A stretch of DNA of 64,000 nt from Saccopteryx bilineata. Its lineage: Eukaryota; Chordata; Mammalia; Chiroptera; Emballonuridae. Position 1 is the first letter of the stretch; each line of letters starts with the position of its first letter. Location: positions 132,486,266 through 132,550,265 of the forward strand of contig NC_089491.1 of NCBI RefSeq assembly GCF_036850765.1, written 5' to 3'. Position numbers and translations under genes: made by a program. Below the pieces are notes generated by a model. That model was not told where the DNA came from. It saw only the letters and a list, made by a program, of their open reading frames with translations, and searched no databases. Shown here one piece after another: positions 24,630 through 35,832 of this stretch.

Positions 24630-26679
24630 TTGACTGAGACTTTAGGGTTTTCTATATACAATATCATATCATCAGCAAATAATGATAGTTTTACTTCTTT
24701 TTTAATTTGGATGTCTTTTATTTCTTCTTCTTGTCTGATTGCTGTGGCTAGGACTTCCAGAACTATGTTGAATAAGAGTGGTGAAAGGGGGCACACCTGA
24801 CTTATTCCTGATGTTAAGGGGAAGGGGATTGCTTTTAATTTTTACCCATGGAGTATGATGTTGGCTGTGGGTTTCTCATAGATGGCCTTTATCATGTTGA
24901 GGTATGTTCCCTGTATTCCCAATTTGCTGAGAGTTTTGATCGTGAATGGGTCCTGGATTTTATCAAATGCTTTTTCTGCGTCTATTGAAATTATGTGTGG
25001 TTTTTCTCCTTCCTTTTGTTTATGTGATGAATCACATTGATTGATTTACGAATATTGTACCAGCCTTGCCTTCCCAGAATAAATCCCACTTGATCATGGT
25101 GTATGATTTTTTTTCATATATTGCTGTATCTGGTTGGCTAATATTTTGTTGAGGATTTTAGCATCTATATTCATCAGGAATATTGGCCTATAATTTTCTT
25201 TCTTTGTGTTGTCTTCATCTGGTTTTGGAATCAGAATTATGCTCGCCTCATAAAAGGAGCTTGGAAGTCTTCCTTCCTCTTGAATTTTTGGAAATAGTTC
25301 AAGAAGGATAGGAGTTAGTTCTTCTTTGAATATTTGGTAGAATTCTCTTATGAAGCAATCTGGCCCAGGACTTTTCTTTGTTGGGAGTTTTTTGATAACT
25401 GTTTCCATCTCATTTGGTGTAATTGGTCTGTTTAGGTTTTCTGATTCTTCCAGATAGATTTTAAAAATATTATATGTTTCAAGGAATTTTCCATTTCATC
25501 TACGTTGTCTAGTTTTTTGGCGTACAGTTCTTATTTTCTTACAATTTTTTGTATTTCTGTAGTGTCAGTTGTTATTTCTCCACTCTCATTTCTAATTTTA
25601 TTTATTTGAGTCCTCTCTCTTTTTTTCTTCATGAGTCTGACTAAAGGTTCATCGATCTTGTTTACCTTTTCAAAGAACCAGGTCCTGGTTTCATTGATTC
25701 TCTGTATTGTTTCTTTAGCCTCTATGTCATTTATTTCCGCTCTGATCTTTATTATTTCTTTCCTTCTACTAGCTCTGGGCTTTACTTGCTGTTCTTTTTC
25801 TAGTTCTTTTAGATGCAGGGTTAATTTGTTTATTTGAGCTTTTTCTAGCTTCTTAAGGTATGCTTGTAATGCTATGAACTTCCCTTTCAGCACAGCTTTT
25901 GCTGTGTCCCATAAATTTTGAGTTGTTGTATGCTCATTATCAGTCGTTTGTAGGAATTTTTTATTCTTCTTTGATCTCATTGTTAATCCATTCGTTATTT
26001 AACTTGCTATTTAGTTTCCAAGTGTCTGAGTATTTTTCAGTTTTTCTGTTGTGGTTGATTTCTATATAGTTTTATGCCATTGTGATCAGAGAAAATGCTT
26101 GATATGATTTCAGTCTTCTTAAATTTGTTGAGACCACTTTTGTGCCCTATCATGTGGTCTGTCCTAGAGAATGTACCATGAACAGTTGAAAAGAATGTAT
26201 ATTCTGCTGCTTTAGGGTGAAAGTTTCTGAAGATATCTATGAAATCGAGTTGATCTAGTGTGTCCTTTAAGTCTGCTGTTTCTTTGTTAATTTTCTTTCT
26301 TGAGGATCTATCTAGTGATGTTAGTGGGGTATTGAAATCCCCTATCATTAGAGTATTGCTGTTGATCTCGCCCCTTATAACCATCAAAGTCTGCTTTATA
26401 TATTTAGGTGCTCCTATGTTAGGTGCATAGATATTTATAATGTTATATCTTCCTGTTCTATTGCTCCCTTTATCATTATGTAGTGACCTTCTTTATCTCT
26501 TACTATAGCCTTTGTATTAAAGTCCATTTTGTCTGATATAAGTATTGCTACCCAGTTTTATTTTTTCATTTCCATTTGTGTGAAGTATTTTTTTCCATTC
26601 TTTTTCCTTCAGTCTTTGTGTATCTTTTGTTTTAAGGTGTGTCTCTTGTGGACAGCATATGTATGGGTCCTGTCTTCTT

Positions 26680-26717
26680 TATAAGTACTGTGCCGTAACC
26701 GATTGCGCCACTGGAGC
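26680..26717 (-). repeat. Retro-inserted 5' half of tRNA-Ile(UAU)
   Basis: On the minus strand 26717-26680 reads GCTCCAGTGGCGCAATCGGT then TACGGCACAGTACTTATA. This matches the 5' half of eukaryotic tRNA-Ile(UAU), including the A-box region and stopping at the anticodon, as remembered. Flanking L1 sequence is imperfectly duplicated (ggtcctgt on both sides). It lies between nucleotides that should be contiguous in L1 ORF2. Not a functional tRNA gene. Confidence 0.75.
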
Positions 26718-27169
26718 TCCAGGTCCTGTTGTCTTATCCATACAGCTACCCTATGTCTTTTCATTGGATCATTTAATCCATTTACATTTAAGGTTATTGA
26801 TATGTAGTTGTTTCTTGCCATTTTATTCTTTAAATCTGTATTTCTCTTTAGCTATATTTTTTTCAAACTTTGATTTGTTTACAACAGGCCCTTTAATATT
26901 TCTTGTAGCAGTGGTTTAGTTTAATGAATTCCTTGAGTTTTGTTTTGTTTTGTTTTTTGTTGTTGTTGTCTGGGGAGCTTTTTATTTCTCCTTCAATTTT
27001 AAACGATAGCCTTGCTGGATAAAGTAGTCTGGTTGTAGGCTCTTGTTCTGCATTATTTGAATATTCCTTGCTATTCCTTTCTGGCCTCAAGTGTTTCTGT
27101 TGAGAAGTCGGATGTCATCCTTATGGGGGCTCCTTTGTAGGTGATAGCCTTTTTTCTCTAGCAGCTTTT

Positions 27170-27393
27170 TATTTTATTTATTTATTTATTTATTTATTCT
27201 TTTTTTTTTAGAGAGGAGAGACACAGAGAGAGAGAGAAAGAAAGGAGAGAGAAACAGAGAGAGAGAGAAGGGGGGAGGAGCCGGAAGCATCAACTCCCAT
27301 ATGTGCCTTGAGCAGGTAAGCCCAGGGTTTCAAACCAGTGACCTCAGCATTTCCAGGTCGACGCTTTATCCACTGCACCACCACAGGTCAGGC
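27170..27393 (-). mobile_element. SINE family B copy 9, nested in L1 ORF1
   Basis: Antisense copy with a (ttta)n tail. Perfect 17-bp duplication tttctctagcagctttt at 27153-27169 and 27394-27410. It splits ORF1 of the older L1. Confidence 0.92.
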
Positions 27394-29804
27394 TTTCTCT
27401 AGCAGCTTTTAATGTTTTCTTTTTATTACTTAGCTTTGGTATTTTAATTATGGTGTGTCTTGGTGTAGATTTCTTTGCATTTCTCTTTAATGGAATTCTC
27501 TGTGCTTCTTGAACTTGTGTGACTTTTTCTTGCATCAATTTAGGGAAGTTTTCAGCTATGATTTGATTTAACAAAGTCTCTATCCCTTGTTCTTTCTCTT
27601 CTTCTTCAGGAACCCCTATGATGCGGATATTATTTCTCTTCATGTTGTCACAGAGCTCTCCTAGAGTTTCCTCAGACTTTTTGAGTCTCTTTTCTTTTTT
27701 CTGCTCTGCTTCTGTGCCTTTATTTATCCTGTCCTCTAACTCCATGATTCGATCCTCAGCTTCATCCATCCTGCTTTTAATTCCTTCCATTGTGGTCTTC
27801 ATTTCTGATATTGTATTTGTCATTTCTGACTGATTCTTTTTTATTATTTCAATGTCCTTTTATATATTTGCTATCTCTTTAGTTATTCGTTATGATCAAC
27901 TATTGTTGTTCTAAGATCTTTGAACATCTTAACAATCATTATTTTAAACTCTGCATCTGGTAATTTGGTTGTATCTGACTCATTCAAGTTCTTTTCTGGG
28001 GATTTCTCTTGACTCAATTGGGTTGCTTTTCTCTGCCTTCCCATTTTGTCTGTGTATAAGGATGGTGTGGCCACTGTAGTCCAATTGGTGTGGCCTCTTT
28101 GTTCCCTAGGTGTGGTCTGTCTGCAGCCCCACCACCTTCTCTGCGGCTGCCTTAGGCTTAGGGTATGGGCATTGCCGGTGCCAGCCGGCAGCTGCTGTTG
28201 CTGTGGTTTCCACCTCTCCTCCACTAGAGAGGCTGTGTTCACGTTCCCTGGTCCACAAGCATTGGCTTGACCGGGATCCATCTGGCACGCCCACCAGGGG
28301 CGTGCATCGCCCTGGGTGGCAAGCCTCCACATGAGAGCAGGGGTGAGCACGTTTGCTCAGCCACGGGTCTCTGCCTATTCCCGTACTTTCACCCCACCCC
28401 CACGGGCGGAACTGTGCTTGCGAGTCAGGCCGGGTGGGGCTGCAGGCCTGCGCTCAGCTGCCAGTCTGCGCCTGTTCCTGGGCTTTTGCCCCACCCCCAG
28501 CGGCCGAGTTGCACTCACAGGTCTGGTGGCAAGTCCCTACTCTGTTGGCTGGGGCGGGGGCTGTGTGTTGGCGCTCAGCTGTGGGTCTCTGCTGATGCCA
28601 GGCTTACCCTTTTCCCTTGTGGGGTGGATTGCAGATGGCTCACAGCTGGCCAGACTGCTCTTGTGTGCCACTTCCACCCCCGCTCGGCATGAATGAGCTC
28701 ATTCCTGGCCCTAGTTGTGGCCAGCCTGGCTTCAGCCCCTGCCCACAGGACTGTGCTTCCCCATCCTACCGCTGCCCGCCCTCCCTTCCTCCCTCCAGCT
28801 AGCCCTCTGCAGTGTGGTTGGGAGCACTACACCTCAGACCCTAGCACCCAATACTGTATTCTCCTTCTAAGCGACTCTGCTCTGAGTGCTGCAGAAGAGC
28901 TTGTTTGGCTGGTGTCCTCCTTCCCTTTGCTGGTATTGCTGGTTCCAGGGGAAATATTCACTTCAGATTTGGGGAGTGATTCAGCCCAGGGGTTAGGGTG
29001 GCTGTCCCTCAAAATTTTTCTCCCTGTGCCTCCTAGATTACGCTCTCTTCCCGCTGCTCTGGTTCTCTCCTCTCTCCCTGTCCCCTGGAGCCCTGAGTGG
29101 GTGGTTCTGAGAGAGGTTTTCTGCACAGTCTGTTTAAGAAGAATCCTGGGTCTGGGAAGTCTGTCTCTTTCTCACAAACAGTATCCTGACTTGTTTCGCA
29201 GCTAAGTACTGTCTATATGCTTCTTCAAGGCTCTGGGGCTGCAGGCTGGGGCTTTGTTCCTGGGGCCCAGGGCCTTCCCCTCTCCACTAAACTCACTTCC
29301 CGCCATGTGAGTCTCTCGGGGCTGCTGTTGGCTCCTGGGAGCTGGGCAGCCCTCTCTGTGTTTCAGTTTTTCCTACCAGTCTCTGTGTGGCTTCTTCGGT
29401 GTTCCTTGGTTAAAGAGTCCCTTAGTTTAGTCCAAAGTTGGTTTTTCCAGATGATGGTTCTTAAAATTAAGTTGTAATCCACTTTGGTTCTGGGAGGTGG
29501 AAGTTGGATGTTTGCCTACTCCATCGCCATCTTGCCACCTCCAATACCAGACAATTTTTAATTAAACATTGTGCTGCAAATTTTTTTTTACATGAGATAG
29601 GAACATTTTTTTAAGCAATAGAAATGATGAGCAACATGCAACAGAAAATTTGTCATTGAGCTTCTAATTGCATCTTTTCATTTATACAGAGTCTTGCCTA
29701 TTTGTCCTCTTTTCCTCTTCCCCAACCTACTCACCTGGAGATACAGTGAATAGAAGTGGAGTCCCTAGTCATTCTAACTGGAATATTGTCTCTTCCTTCT
29801 GTAG

Positions 29805-29914
29805 TTAATGGTACCAAGGGGCTTTCTGTCAGTGACTTCTACTCTGGTTTGGAGAGCTCTGGCTGGCTGCGTCACATCAAAGCTGTCCTGGATGCAGCCA
29901 TCTTCTTAGCCAAG
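29805..29914 (+). pseudogene. MTMR6: MTMR6-like exon, open
   Basis: Acceptor ttctgtag ends at 29804 and donor gtaact starts at 29915. It reads VNGTKGLSVSDFYSGLESSG then WLRHIKAVLDAAIFLAK with no break. The preceding intron has been enlarged to 8.4 kb by the L1 at 21997-29542. Confidence 0.88.
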
Positions 29915-30314
29915 GTAACTCTTCATCACTTGTGTTTGGTTTGGGGTATGTGACGGTTGGGAAGGAATGGAATTTTTTATTTTGAGTGTTGGCATCTTTT
30001 CTAGTCAGGTCATTTTCATTGTTTTACCTCTAATGAGGTTCACTTAATTTGAGCTTTAAAAATATGAGGCAGCATCTCATGTAAGGACTTAAAATTTTTT
30101 TTAACTGCTTTGATATAGCATTTCTGTCTTTTTGATTGTTTGCTTTGTGTTTTGTCTTGGTATTTTTCTTTTTTGAAATTATGTTATGCTAGCATTATTA
30201 TAGTCCTGTCTCTTCTTTATAGTGTAATACTTAATGGTTTTTAAGTAAGTAGAACTTACTGATTCAGTTAAAATGTATTCTGCTAGAATCTAAGTATATG
30301 ATCTTTCTTTTCAG

Positions 30315-30440
30315 GCAATAATGGTTGAAAATGCAAGTGTGTTGGTTCATTGTTCTGACGGCTGGGACAGGACATCCCAGGTTTGTTCCCTTGGCTCTCT
30401 TTTATTGGATTCCTACTACAGGACAGTCAAAGGATTCATG
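30315..30440 (+). pseudogene. MTMR6: MTMR6-like catalytic exon, open
   Basis: Acceptor ttttcag ends at 30314 and donor gtaagg starts at 30441. Its 42 open codons read [20 protein letters not shown] then [20 protein letters not shown] and FM. The CX5R signature CSDGWDR of active myotubularins, with the catalytic Cys and Arg and both Asp residues, is unchanged although the gene is broken elsewhere. Confidence 0.9.
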
Positions 30441-30489
30441 GTAAGGAGTTACCTGGCTAAACCTGTGGTTATCGCAGAGGAGTGATTTT

Positions 30490-30690
30490 GTCCCCGCAGG
30501 AGACATTGGGTAATGTTAGGAGACAGTTTTAATTGTTACAGCTAACAGAAAGGCTGCACCAGCATGTGGCTGGTAGAGAGCCCCAGGATGCTACTACACA
30601 TCCTAGACTGCACGGTACAGCCCTGCAGCAAAGAATCATCTGGCCCAGCATGTCGGTAGTGCTGATATTGAGAAACCTTGAGTTAGACTG
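30490..30690. mobile_element. Ancient Charlie-type hAT MITE (MER20/MER5-like)
   Basis: gggtaatgttaggagacagt, gatgctactacacatcctag and aaagaatcatctggcccagc in that order match an old eutherian hAT MITE. The subfamily name is uncertain. Confidence 0.6.
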
Positions 30691-31259
30691 ATTTTCATTT
30701 ACGTTACCTCTCTGGCATAAAGTTCTAGATTTTAAATTATTTTGTCCAAAAATGTAACAATAGAAATAGTATTTTGCCCTCATATTTATCTTATGACTGT
30801 AAGTAATATAGCAAAAATAATGTATAAGTAAGTGTACTTAAAAATTATATTTTAAAATAAGATTTTTGTTTTAAACTCCTACGTTTGTTAGTTATAGTTA
30901 CGTGTCCTTAGGTAGAATATTTTAAGTTTTTAGTTGAAAATATTTTCTGTGTTGTGAAGTTAATGCTCTGGCTTCTGTTTTGTTTGTTTCTTAATGTATG
31001 ATCACATTAACTCATCTTTTCAAAATTTATATCTCAACTCATGGCAAGTAAATGAAGAGATATGAGAAAGTTTTCAATAGTTTAGAATTACTAAATACAG
31101 TGTCATCAGAAGCAAGGAAACGTTTAACATCACTCGGTCCCTTTTAGCACCATTATCTTGTGCACTAACATATTGAATCTGGGGTAGGACAGATGAAAGT
31201 GCTATTACTAAAATAATGTTCAGCTTACTTCAAGATAAGAAATATTTTCCTTGCAATGG

Positions 31260-31990
31260 TAGGCTTTAATTATTTTTTGGACATCCAAATGGATGTAATG
31301 GTTGACCAGGGACAGTATGAGAGCTTCCTAGGCAAAAGGGACAGGGAGAGCTAAAGCATAGATCCTTTAGGTGGCTATAGGTAATGTGTAGTGAATGGGA
31401 TTCAGGGTGGATATGAGGGTGGCAGGCTTGGATGCAGAACAATATAGTGGGATGAAGGCCTGAGGAAGAGAAAACTAGAGTTTAGGTAGTGAGAGCCATT
31501 AGAGGCCTTTAAGCAAGAGAAATAGTACCTTGCTGAAAAAAAAATGATTTATCATCTTGAAGGAAGAAAGGAGTGGGAACAGAGACTAGGAGACCAGTGT
31601 AGAAACTGTTGTGATAATTCAAGAGAGAAAAAAAAGATCAGAACAACAGCAGTACCACACGAATGGAGGATGATGTGATGGGCCAACTTTCAAGGATGTT
31701 AAGACAGTGCAATCAGTAAGAGTTGTTTATGGATTGGATATGGAGTATGAGAGAGGAGTCCTCTTCTAGGATAATTTCCAGGCTAAGACCTCAGTTGTCA
31801 GGATGGATGGTACTGATATGCTCTTCACTGAGGTAAGTAGAAGAAAGAATAAGTTTAGTGAGAGAGATTTTAAGTTTTAGATGTTGGTGTATAGAAGAGT
31901 GACAGAGAGCTCATAGTAAAATCTGAGGCTACAGCCTAAAGGTTGTGTGCCTGAGGTCACACAGGTATGAAAGTGGTGACACTAGGACCT
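31260..31990 (-). mobile_element. L2-like ancient LINE fragment in MTMR6-like intron
   Basis: Antisense L2-type phrases occur in order: agagccattagaggccttta, gagaccagtgtagaaactgt, and tggattggatatggagtatg. At 31950 a MIR-like stretch ggtcacacaggtatgaaagt follows. Strongly decayed. Confidence 0.55.
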
Positions 31991-32517
31991 GAATGACAGA
32001 AAACAGATACAGTCCATTCAAGAGATTAGATACTAACATTTGAATTTGAATGTAAACTTTTTAGTGGTCTCTTTATCATTGTTAAGTATTATATAAGTAA
32101 TGTACAAGTAAGCGAAAAGGTTTAAAAATAACCCCAGCCTACCACCCACAATTAACCACTGTTAACATTTTGATTTACATTTTCCTAGGCTTCTTTATAG
32201 GCAACTATCACATTATGCATACAAAAATGTAAATCCAATAGTGCATTATAACATATACTTTTCAGTTAAAATGTAACAATTAATACAAGGGAAATAATTT
32301 AATTGATAAGACTGTTTCTTTTTATGTATCTATCATCTTCATTATTTGTTAAACCAACTTCTAATCCAGGTTCTTGCTGTCTTTTTCCTAGAATCTTAAA
32401 AAATAATTTTATTTTGTTTGCAATGTATATTGCTGTTTTTGAGATAATAAGATTTAACCCATTCTAAACAAAAAAATTGAAAGTAGTTATAAATGGATTT
32501 TACTTTTTCTCATTAAG

Positions 32518-32567
32518 GTTTTAATAGAAAAGGATTGGATCTCCTTTGGACATAAATTTTCAGAAAA
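32518..32567 (+). pseudogene. MTMR6: MTMR6-like exon, open
   Basis: Acceptor cattaag ends at 32517 and donor gtgagt starts at 32568. It reads VLIEKDWISFGHKFSE plus two bases of the next codon. Confidence 0.85.
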
Positions 32568-32778
32568 GTGAGTCACAATTACACATTTACATATTTTGTA
32601 AAATTAGAAAAAATAGTGCCAAATGTTTCTGTTTTTCATGAACTTGCATGTCCAGTGGGAGGTGAGAGTGTGATTCAGTTTTTCTTATGAGGACTGATTT
32701 AATATTTTTGTCCTCTCTTTCAAATCTCTTACTTTGTTAACTTACATGGCAATTTATTACCTTCCTGTTTGTCTAGAG

Positions 32779-33130
32779 CAGGAGTAGTCGACCTTTTTAT
32801 ACCTACCACCCACTTTTGTATCTCTGTTAGTAGTAAAATTTTCTAACCGCCCACGGGTTCCACAGTAATGGTGATTTATAAAGTAGGGAAGTAACTTTAC
32901 TTTATAAAATTTATAAAGCAGAGTTACAGCAAGTTAAAGCTTATAATAATAATTACTTACCAAGTACTTTATGTCGGATTTTTTCTAAATTTGGTAGAAT
33001 AAATCTTTATAAAACAACTTACTATAGTTAAATCTCTCTTTTTATTTATACTTTGGTTGCTCCACTACTGCCCACCATGAAAGCTGGAATGCCCACTAGT
33101 GGGCGGTAGGGACCAGGTTGACTACCACTG
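32779..33130. mobile_element. Non-autonomous hAT element, 352 bp
   Basis: Ends caggagtagtcgacc and ggttgactaccactg are imperfect 15-bp inverted repeats. The left flank gtctagag fits the nTCTAGAn target preference of hAT elements; the right flank tgatagat has diverged. Confidence 0.8.
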
Positions 33131-33336
33131 TGATAGATTGTAGTATATAGAAGGTAATAGACCCTTAAAACTGTGGTTGAAAAACTCGTAGGTATAAATG
33201 GTTTCAGTAGAAACATTACAGTTATTTTATGCCAATGGCACAATGTTTTAGGAACTTTTTTTTAATGTATGTTTAAATTTAACAGCACCTGCACAATTGA
33301 TTTTTTTCAGAGGCATTTTTTGGGGGTGGGGGTTAG

Positions 33337-33537
33337 GTGTGGCCATTTGGATGGTGACCCAAAGGAAATCTCACCAGTGTTTACTCAGTTCTTGGAATGT
33401 GTGTGGCATTTGACTGAACAGTTTCCACAAGCCTTTGAATTCAATGAAGCATTTCTTCTTCAGATCCATGAACATATTCATTCATGCCAATTTGGAAACT
33501 TCCTTGGAAATTGTCAGAAGGAAAGAGAAGAACTCAA
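33337..33537 (+). pseudogene. MTMR6: MTMR6-like exon, open, weak acceptor
   Basis: It reads CGHLDGDPKEISPVFTQFLE, then CVWHLTEQFPQAFEF and HEHIHSCQFGNFLGNCQKER up to EELK; donor gtaaga starts at 33538. The acceptor at 33335-33336 follows a G-run (ggggtgggggttag) instead of a pyrimidine tract, which suggests splice-site decay. A better-looking ttttttcag lies about 25 bases upstream. Confidence 0.87.
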
Positions 33538-35495
33538 GTAAGACGGTTTGATTAAATGGGCTCTTTTTTCCTCTTTAGCTGAGGCCTAACATAAATTATA
33601 GTTGAACTTAATAAAATATCTTGACAGTATAAAATAGAAATGACTTTTTTTTTTAAAGATTATGTGTGTATTTCTGAAACCAAGTCTATGCTCTGAATAT
33701 CGCTCACATCCTCAGGTTAATGGTAGAAATACGTTTTAAAAATGTGTTTTGAAGTGTAGCGTGTATATAGAAACTCACATATATCATAAGTGTAGTGCTC
33801 AATAAATCTTAAACTCGTATGCCTATGTAACCAGCACTCAGAATAAGAAATACTACCAACACCTTAGGAACATCCCTAATGCTCCTTTTCATTCTGAATA
33901 TACATTTAAAATCTCTACATTATTTCATTTCTTTGAAAGTATTGGTTACTAAATTTTAAAATGTGGTAAAAGATTTAAAAATTGTCATGCAATTTAAGAT
34001 AAAATGCGTCTTATAGCTCTTCTCACATCTGAACAGGTAGTTCTTTGGGAGAAATAAGTCAACCTATGTTTGCTCCAGTGTGTCTGTTCCTGATTGGAAC
34101 TCACACTTGTTCTTCCCTAACCAGTCTTTGGGATTAGGGGCTTCTAGCTAAATTTTGGTGCAGGGATCTATCTCATAGCATTAGCCCAGATCTCCTAGTA
34201 CCAAAATTTAGCCAGAAGCTATATATATAATATATATCTATGTTAGGTTGAGCTTCTAAGTTTAGATTTCTTACAGTAGCCAGTGAAGAGCAGTTATAGA
34301 TTTTTGAACATTCAGGTGGCATATTAGAGAGGTTAATCTGGTGGTAGTTTGAAGACAGCCACATACTGTCACAGAGTTGAAGGCAGAACTGAGAGTGTGT
34401 GGAGAGTTCTAAGAATGCGTAGGTGAAGGGAATAACAAGTGAAATAGAGTATGGTAGAGATGAACAAATAAAGTACATTAGGACTTTAGCTCTGTGCTCT
34501 AGTATCTCTCAGTAGTTTTTTTTTATTATTTATTTATAATTAGGAGGGGTGAATTGAAGTACAGAGCTGTGTTAGGAAAAACTATTCTCAGTTAGTGCCA
34601 AACATTCTTATAAATAGAAAGATGGTAACAAAAGCACATTTTCCTAGGAGCCTTTCATTAGGAACACATCTATTGTTTCTCTTAGAAACAGCTTCTCCAC
34701 CTCTTCCTCTGTATCCCTATCCATTTTGTATTTATTTGGTATATATACTGTCCAAAACCATTCTGTTATCCACCTACATCACCTACTTACTCTTGGATTG
34801 ACAAGTATAATTGGCATTTTTAAACTCTTGAATAATGTCCTGATTAGTTCTAAGTCCCTTTTTCTGTACCTGTTCATACTTAAATTTGTTCCTGCCCTGT
34901 AATACATGCTATTACAGCCCAGATATGTGGCTAGGAGAATAAGGCCAAACAGAAATACAGCACATTAGTATCTTATTCTATATACAGTTGAGCCTGTACA
35001 GTTGAAAATCTGCATATAATTAAATCCTCCACAGCCATGGATTCTAGAGTACTGTTTCAGTCGTGGTTGGGTGAGTCTGTGGATGTGAAACCCAGGGACA
35101 TGAAGGACCCTTTTGTTCAATTCAGTATTTATTGAACAAAATCCATGCGTAAGTGGAACTGTGCAGTTCACACCTGTGTCAGTCAAGGGTCAGCTGTGTG
35201 TGTGTGGGGATTTGAAATAGGTGTAACAGAGACCAAGATTGTGAAATTGTGAGTTAAAAGAGGAATCTCTTGAAAGTGTATGGTTTGAGAGAAAATGGTA
35301 TACCTGTGTTGTGTTCAGCAGACACGGTTTTATACAATATAAATGAAAAAGGAGGAGAATACGAAGACAAGGGGACATTAGACTTGAATACAAGGAAAAA
35401 CTAAAACTTAAATCTACTCGGGCTACAATTGCCTGATTTATAAAACAGTATTGGCATCTGTGGGAAAGCTTTTTATGTTCCTCTCATTATGTAAG
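33538..35495. other. MTMR6-like intron
   Basis: AT-rich intron with the MITE at 34989 and unrecognised old repeat-like sequence at 33700-33960. Confidence 0.55.
34989..35199. mobile_element. Tc1/mariner-type MITE, decayed
   Basis: The left part cagttgagcctgtacagttg and right part gtcaagggtcagctgtg look like decayed inverted ends. Internally attcagtatttattgaacaa and gtaagtggaactgtgcagtt resemble a known old mammalian mariner-class repeat, recalled from memory. Confidence 0.5.
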
Positions 35496-35627
35496 GTTGA
35501 AAGAGAAGACTTACTCCCTGTGGCCATTTCTTCTGGATGACCAAAAGAAGAACTTAAATACTCTCTATAGTTGCAAATCTCAGACATTTGCTGTTTTGGA
35601 GCCATGTACAGTATCTTTCAATTTTAA
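35496..35627 (+). pseudogene. MTMR6: MTMR6-like exon, open
   Basis: Acceptor atgtaag ends at 35495 and donor gtaagt starts at 35628. It reads LKEKTYSLWPFLLDDQKKNL, then the diverged NTLYSCKSQTFAVLEP and CTVSFNF. Divergence is higher here than in the core exons. Confidence 0.84.
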
Positions 35628-35709
35628 GTAAGTTAGCATCTTTGAATATTTATATGGTTTTTCTCAAACACATTTATTTATTGAAACTTTTCTTTTTTTG
35701 ATCATAAAG

Positions 35710-35832
35710 ATTTTGGAGAAACATGTACCACCAATTCGATCGAACATTGCATCCCAGGGAGTCGTTGTGTAACATAATTATGAATATGAATGAGCAACAT
35801 AAACAGAGAAAGACCTTAAAGACTTAGAATCT
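35710..35832 (+). pseudogene. MTMR6: MTMR6-like exon with four-base deletion
   Basis: After an 82-base intron, acceptor ataaag ends at 35709 and donor gtaagt starts at 35833. It reads FWRNMYHQFDRTLHPRES, then NIIMNMNEQHKQ. Four bases are then missing at about 35806, after which the DLKDLES-type sequence is out of frame and an in-frame TAG follows at once. This should be the start of the C-terminal coiled coil used for MTMR9 pairing. Confidence 0.84.

Larger units (their letters stand above)
21997..29542 (-). mobile_element. Older full-length L1 with nested SINEs
   Basis: An antisense L1. Its 3' end is the T-run from about 21997 and its 5' end at 29542 reads, in sense, GGAGGTGGCAAGATGGCG, a typical L1 5' terminus with a YY1 core. 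The flanks share aatacca (21988-21994 and 29543-29549), a probable remnant duplication. ORF2 pieces are recognisable on the minus strand (from the start at 26821 to RT and the C-terminus at 23.3-22.4 kb) and broken many times. ORF1 pieces lie at about 28050-26900, from MGRQRKATQLSQEKSPEKNL through the RRM NNIRIIGVPEEEEKEQG to the C-terminal domain. SINEs are nested at 23756, 24306 and 27170 and a tRNA fragment at 26680. It interrupts the MTMR6-like intron. Confidence 0.9.
5798..35832 (+). pseudogene. MTMR6: MTMR6-like myotubularin, unprocessed pseudogene (11 exons)
   Basis: Eleven blocks read in order as the myotubularin-family lipid phosphatase MTMR6, which removes the 3-phosphate from PI3P and PI(3,5)P2 on endosomal membranes and partners with MTMR9. 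They run from the PH-GRAM region (VEQVRLLDR at 5798) through the catalytic loop [11 protein letters not shown] (about 30350) to the start of the C-terminal coiled coil (35832), separated by GT/AG introns, so this is not a retrocopy. Lesions against remembered human MTMR6: one extra base at about 5827, an in-frame TGA at 14567-14569, one base missing at about 21329 and four missing at about 35806. The first coding exon (start Met) and the last exon were not found. Introns have grown by L1, SINE and DNA-transposon insertions. MTMR8, the closest paralogue, fits less well at exon sequences such as SKANP and QKEREELK. A functional, very divergent MTMR6 is unlikely given four independent frame breaks. 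Confidence 0.88.

Noticed and set aside
28046..29477. Several 80-170-residue + strand frames at 28-29.5 kb
   Set aside because: They are antisense to the GC-rich 5' UTR of the older L1 and have no family resemblance.
5798..35832. MTMR8 or MTMR7 as the parent instead of MTMR6
   Set aside because: Exon sequences such as HFIVPRERDC, SKANP and QKEREELK fit MTMR6 as remembered and not the paralogues.
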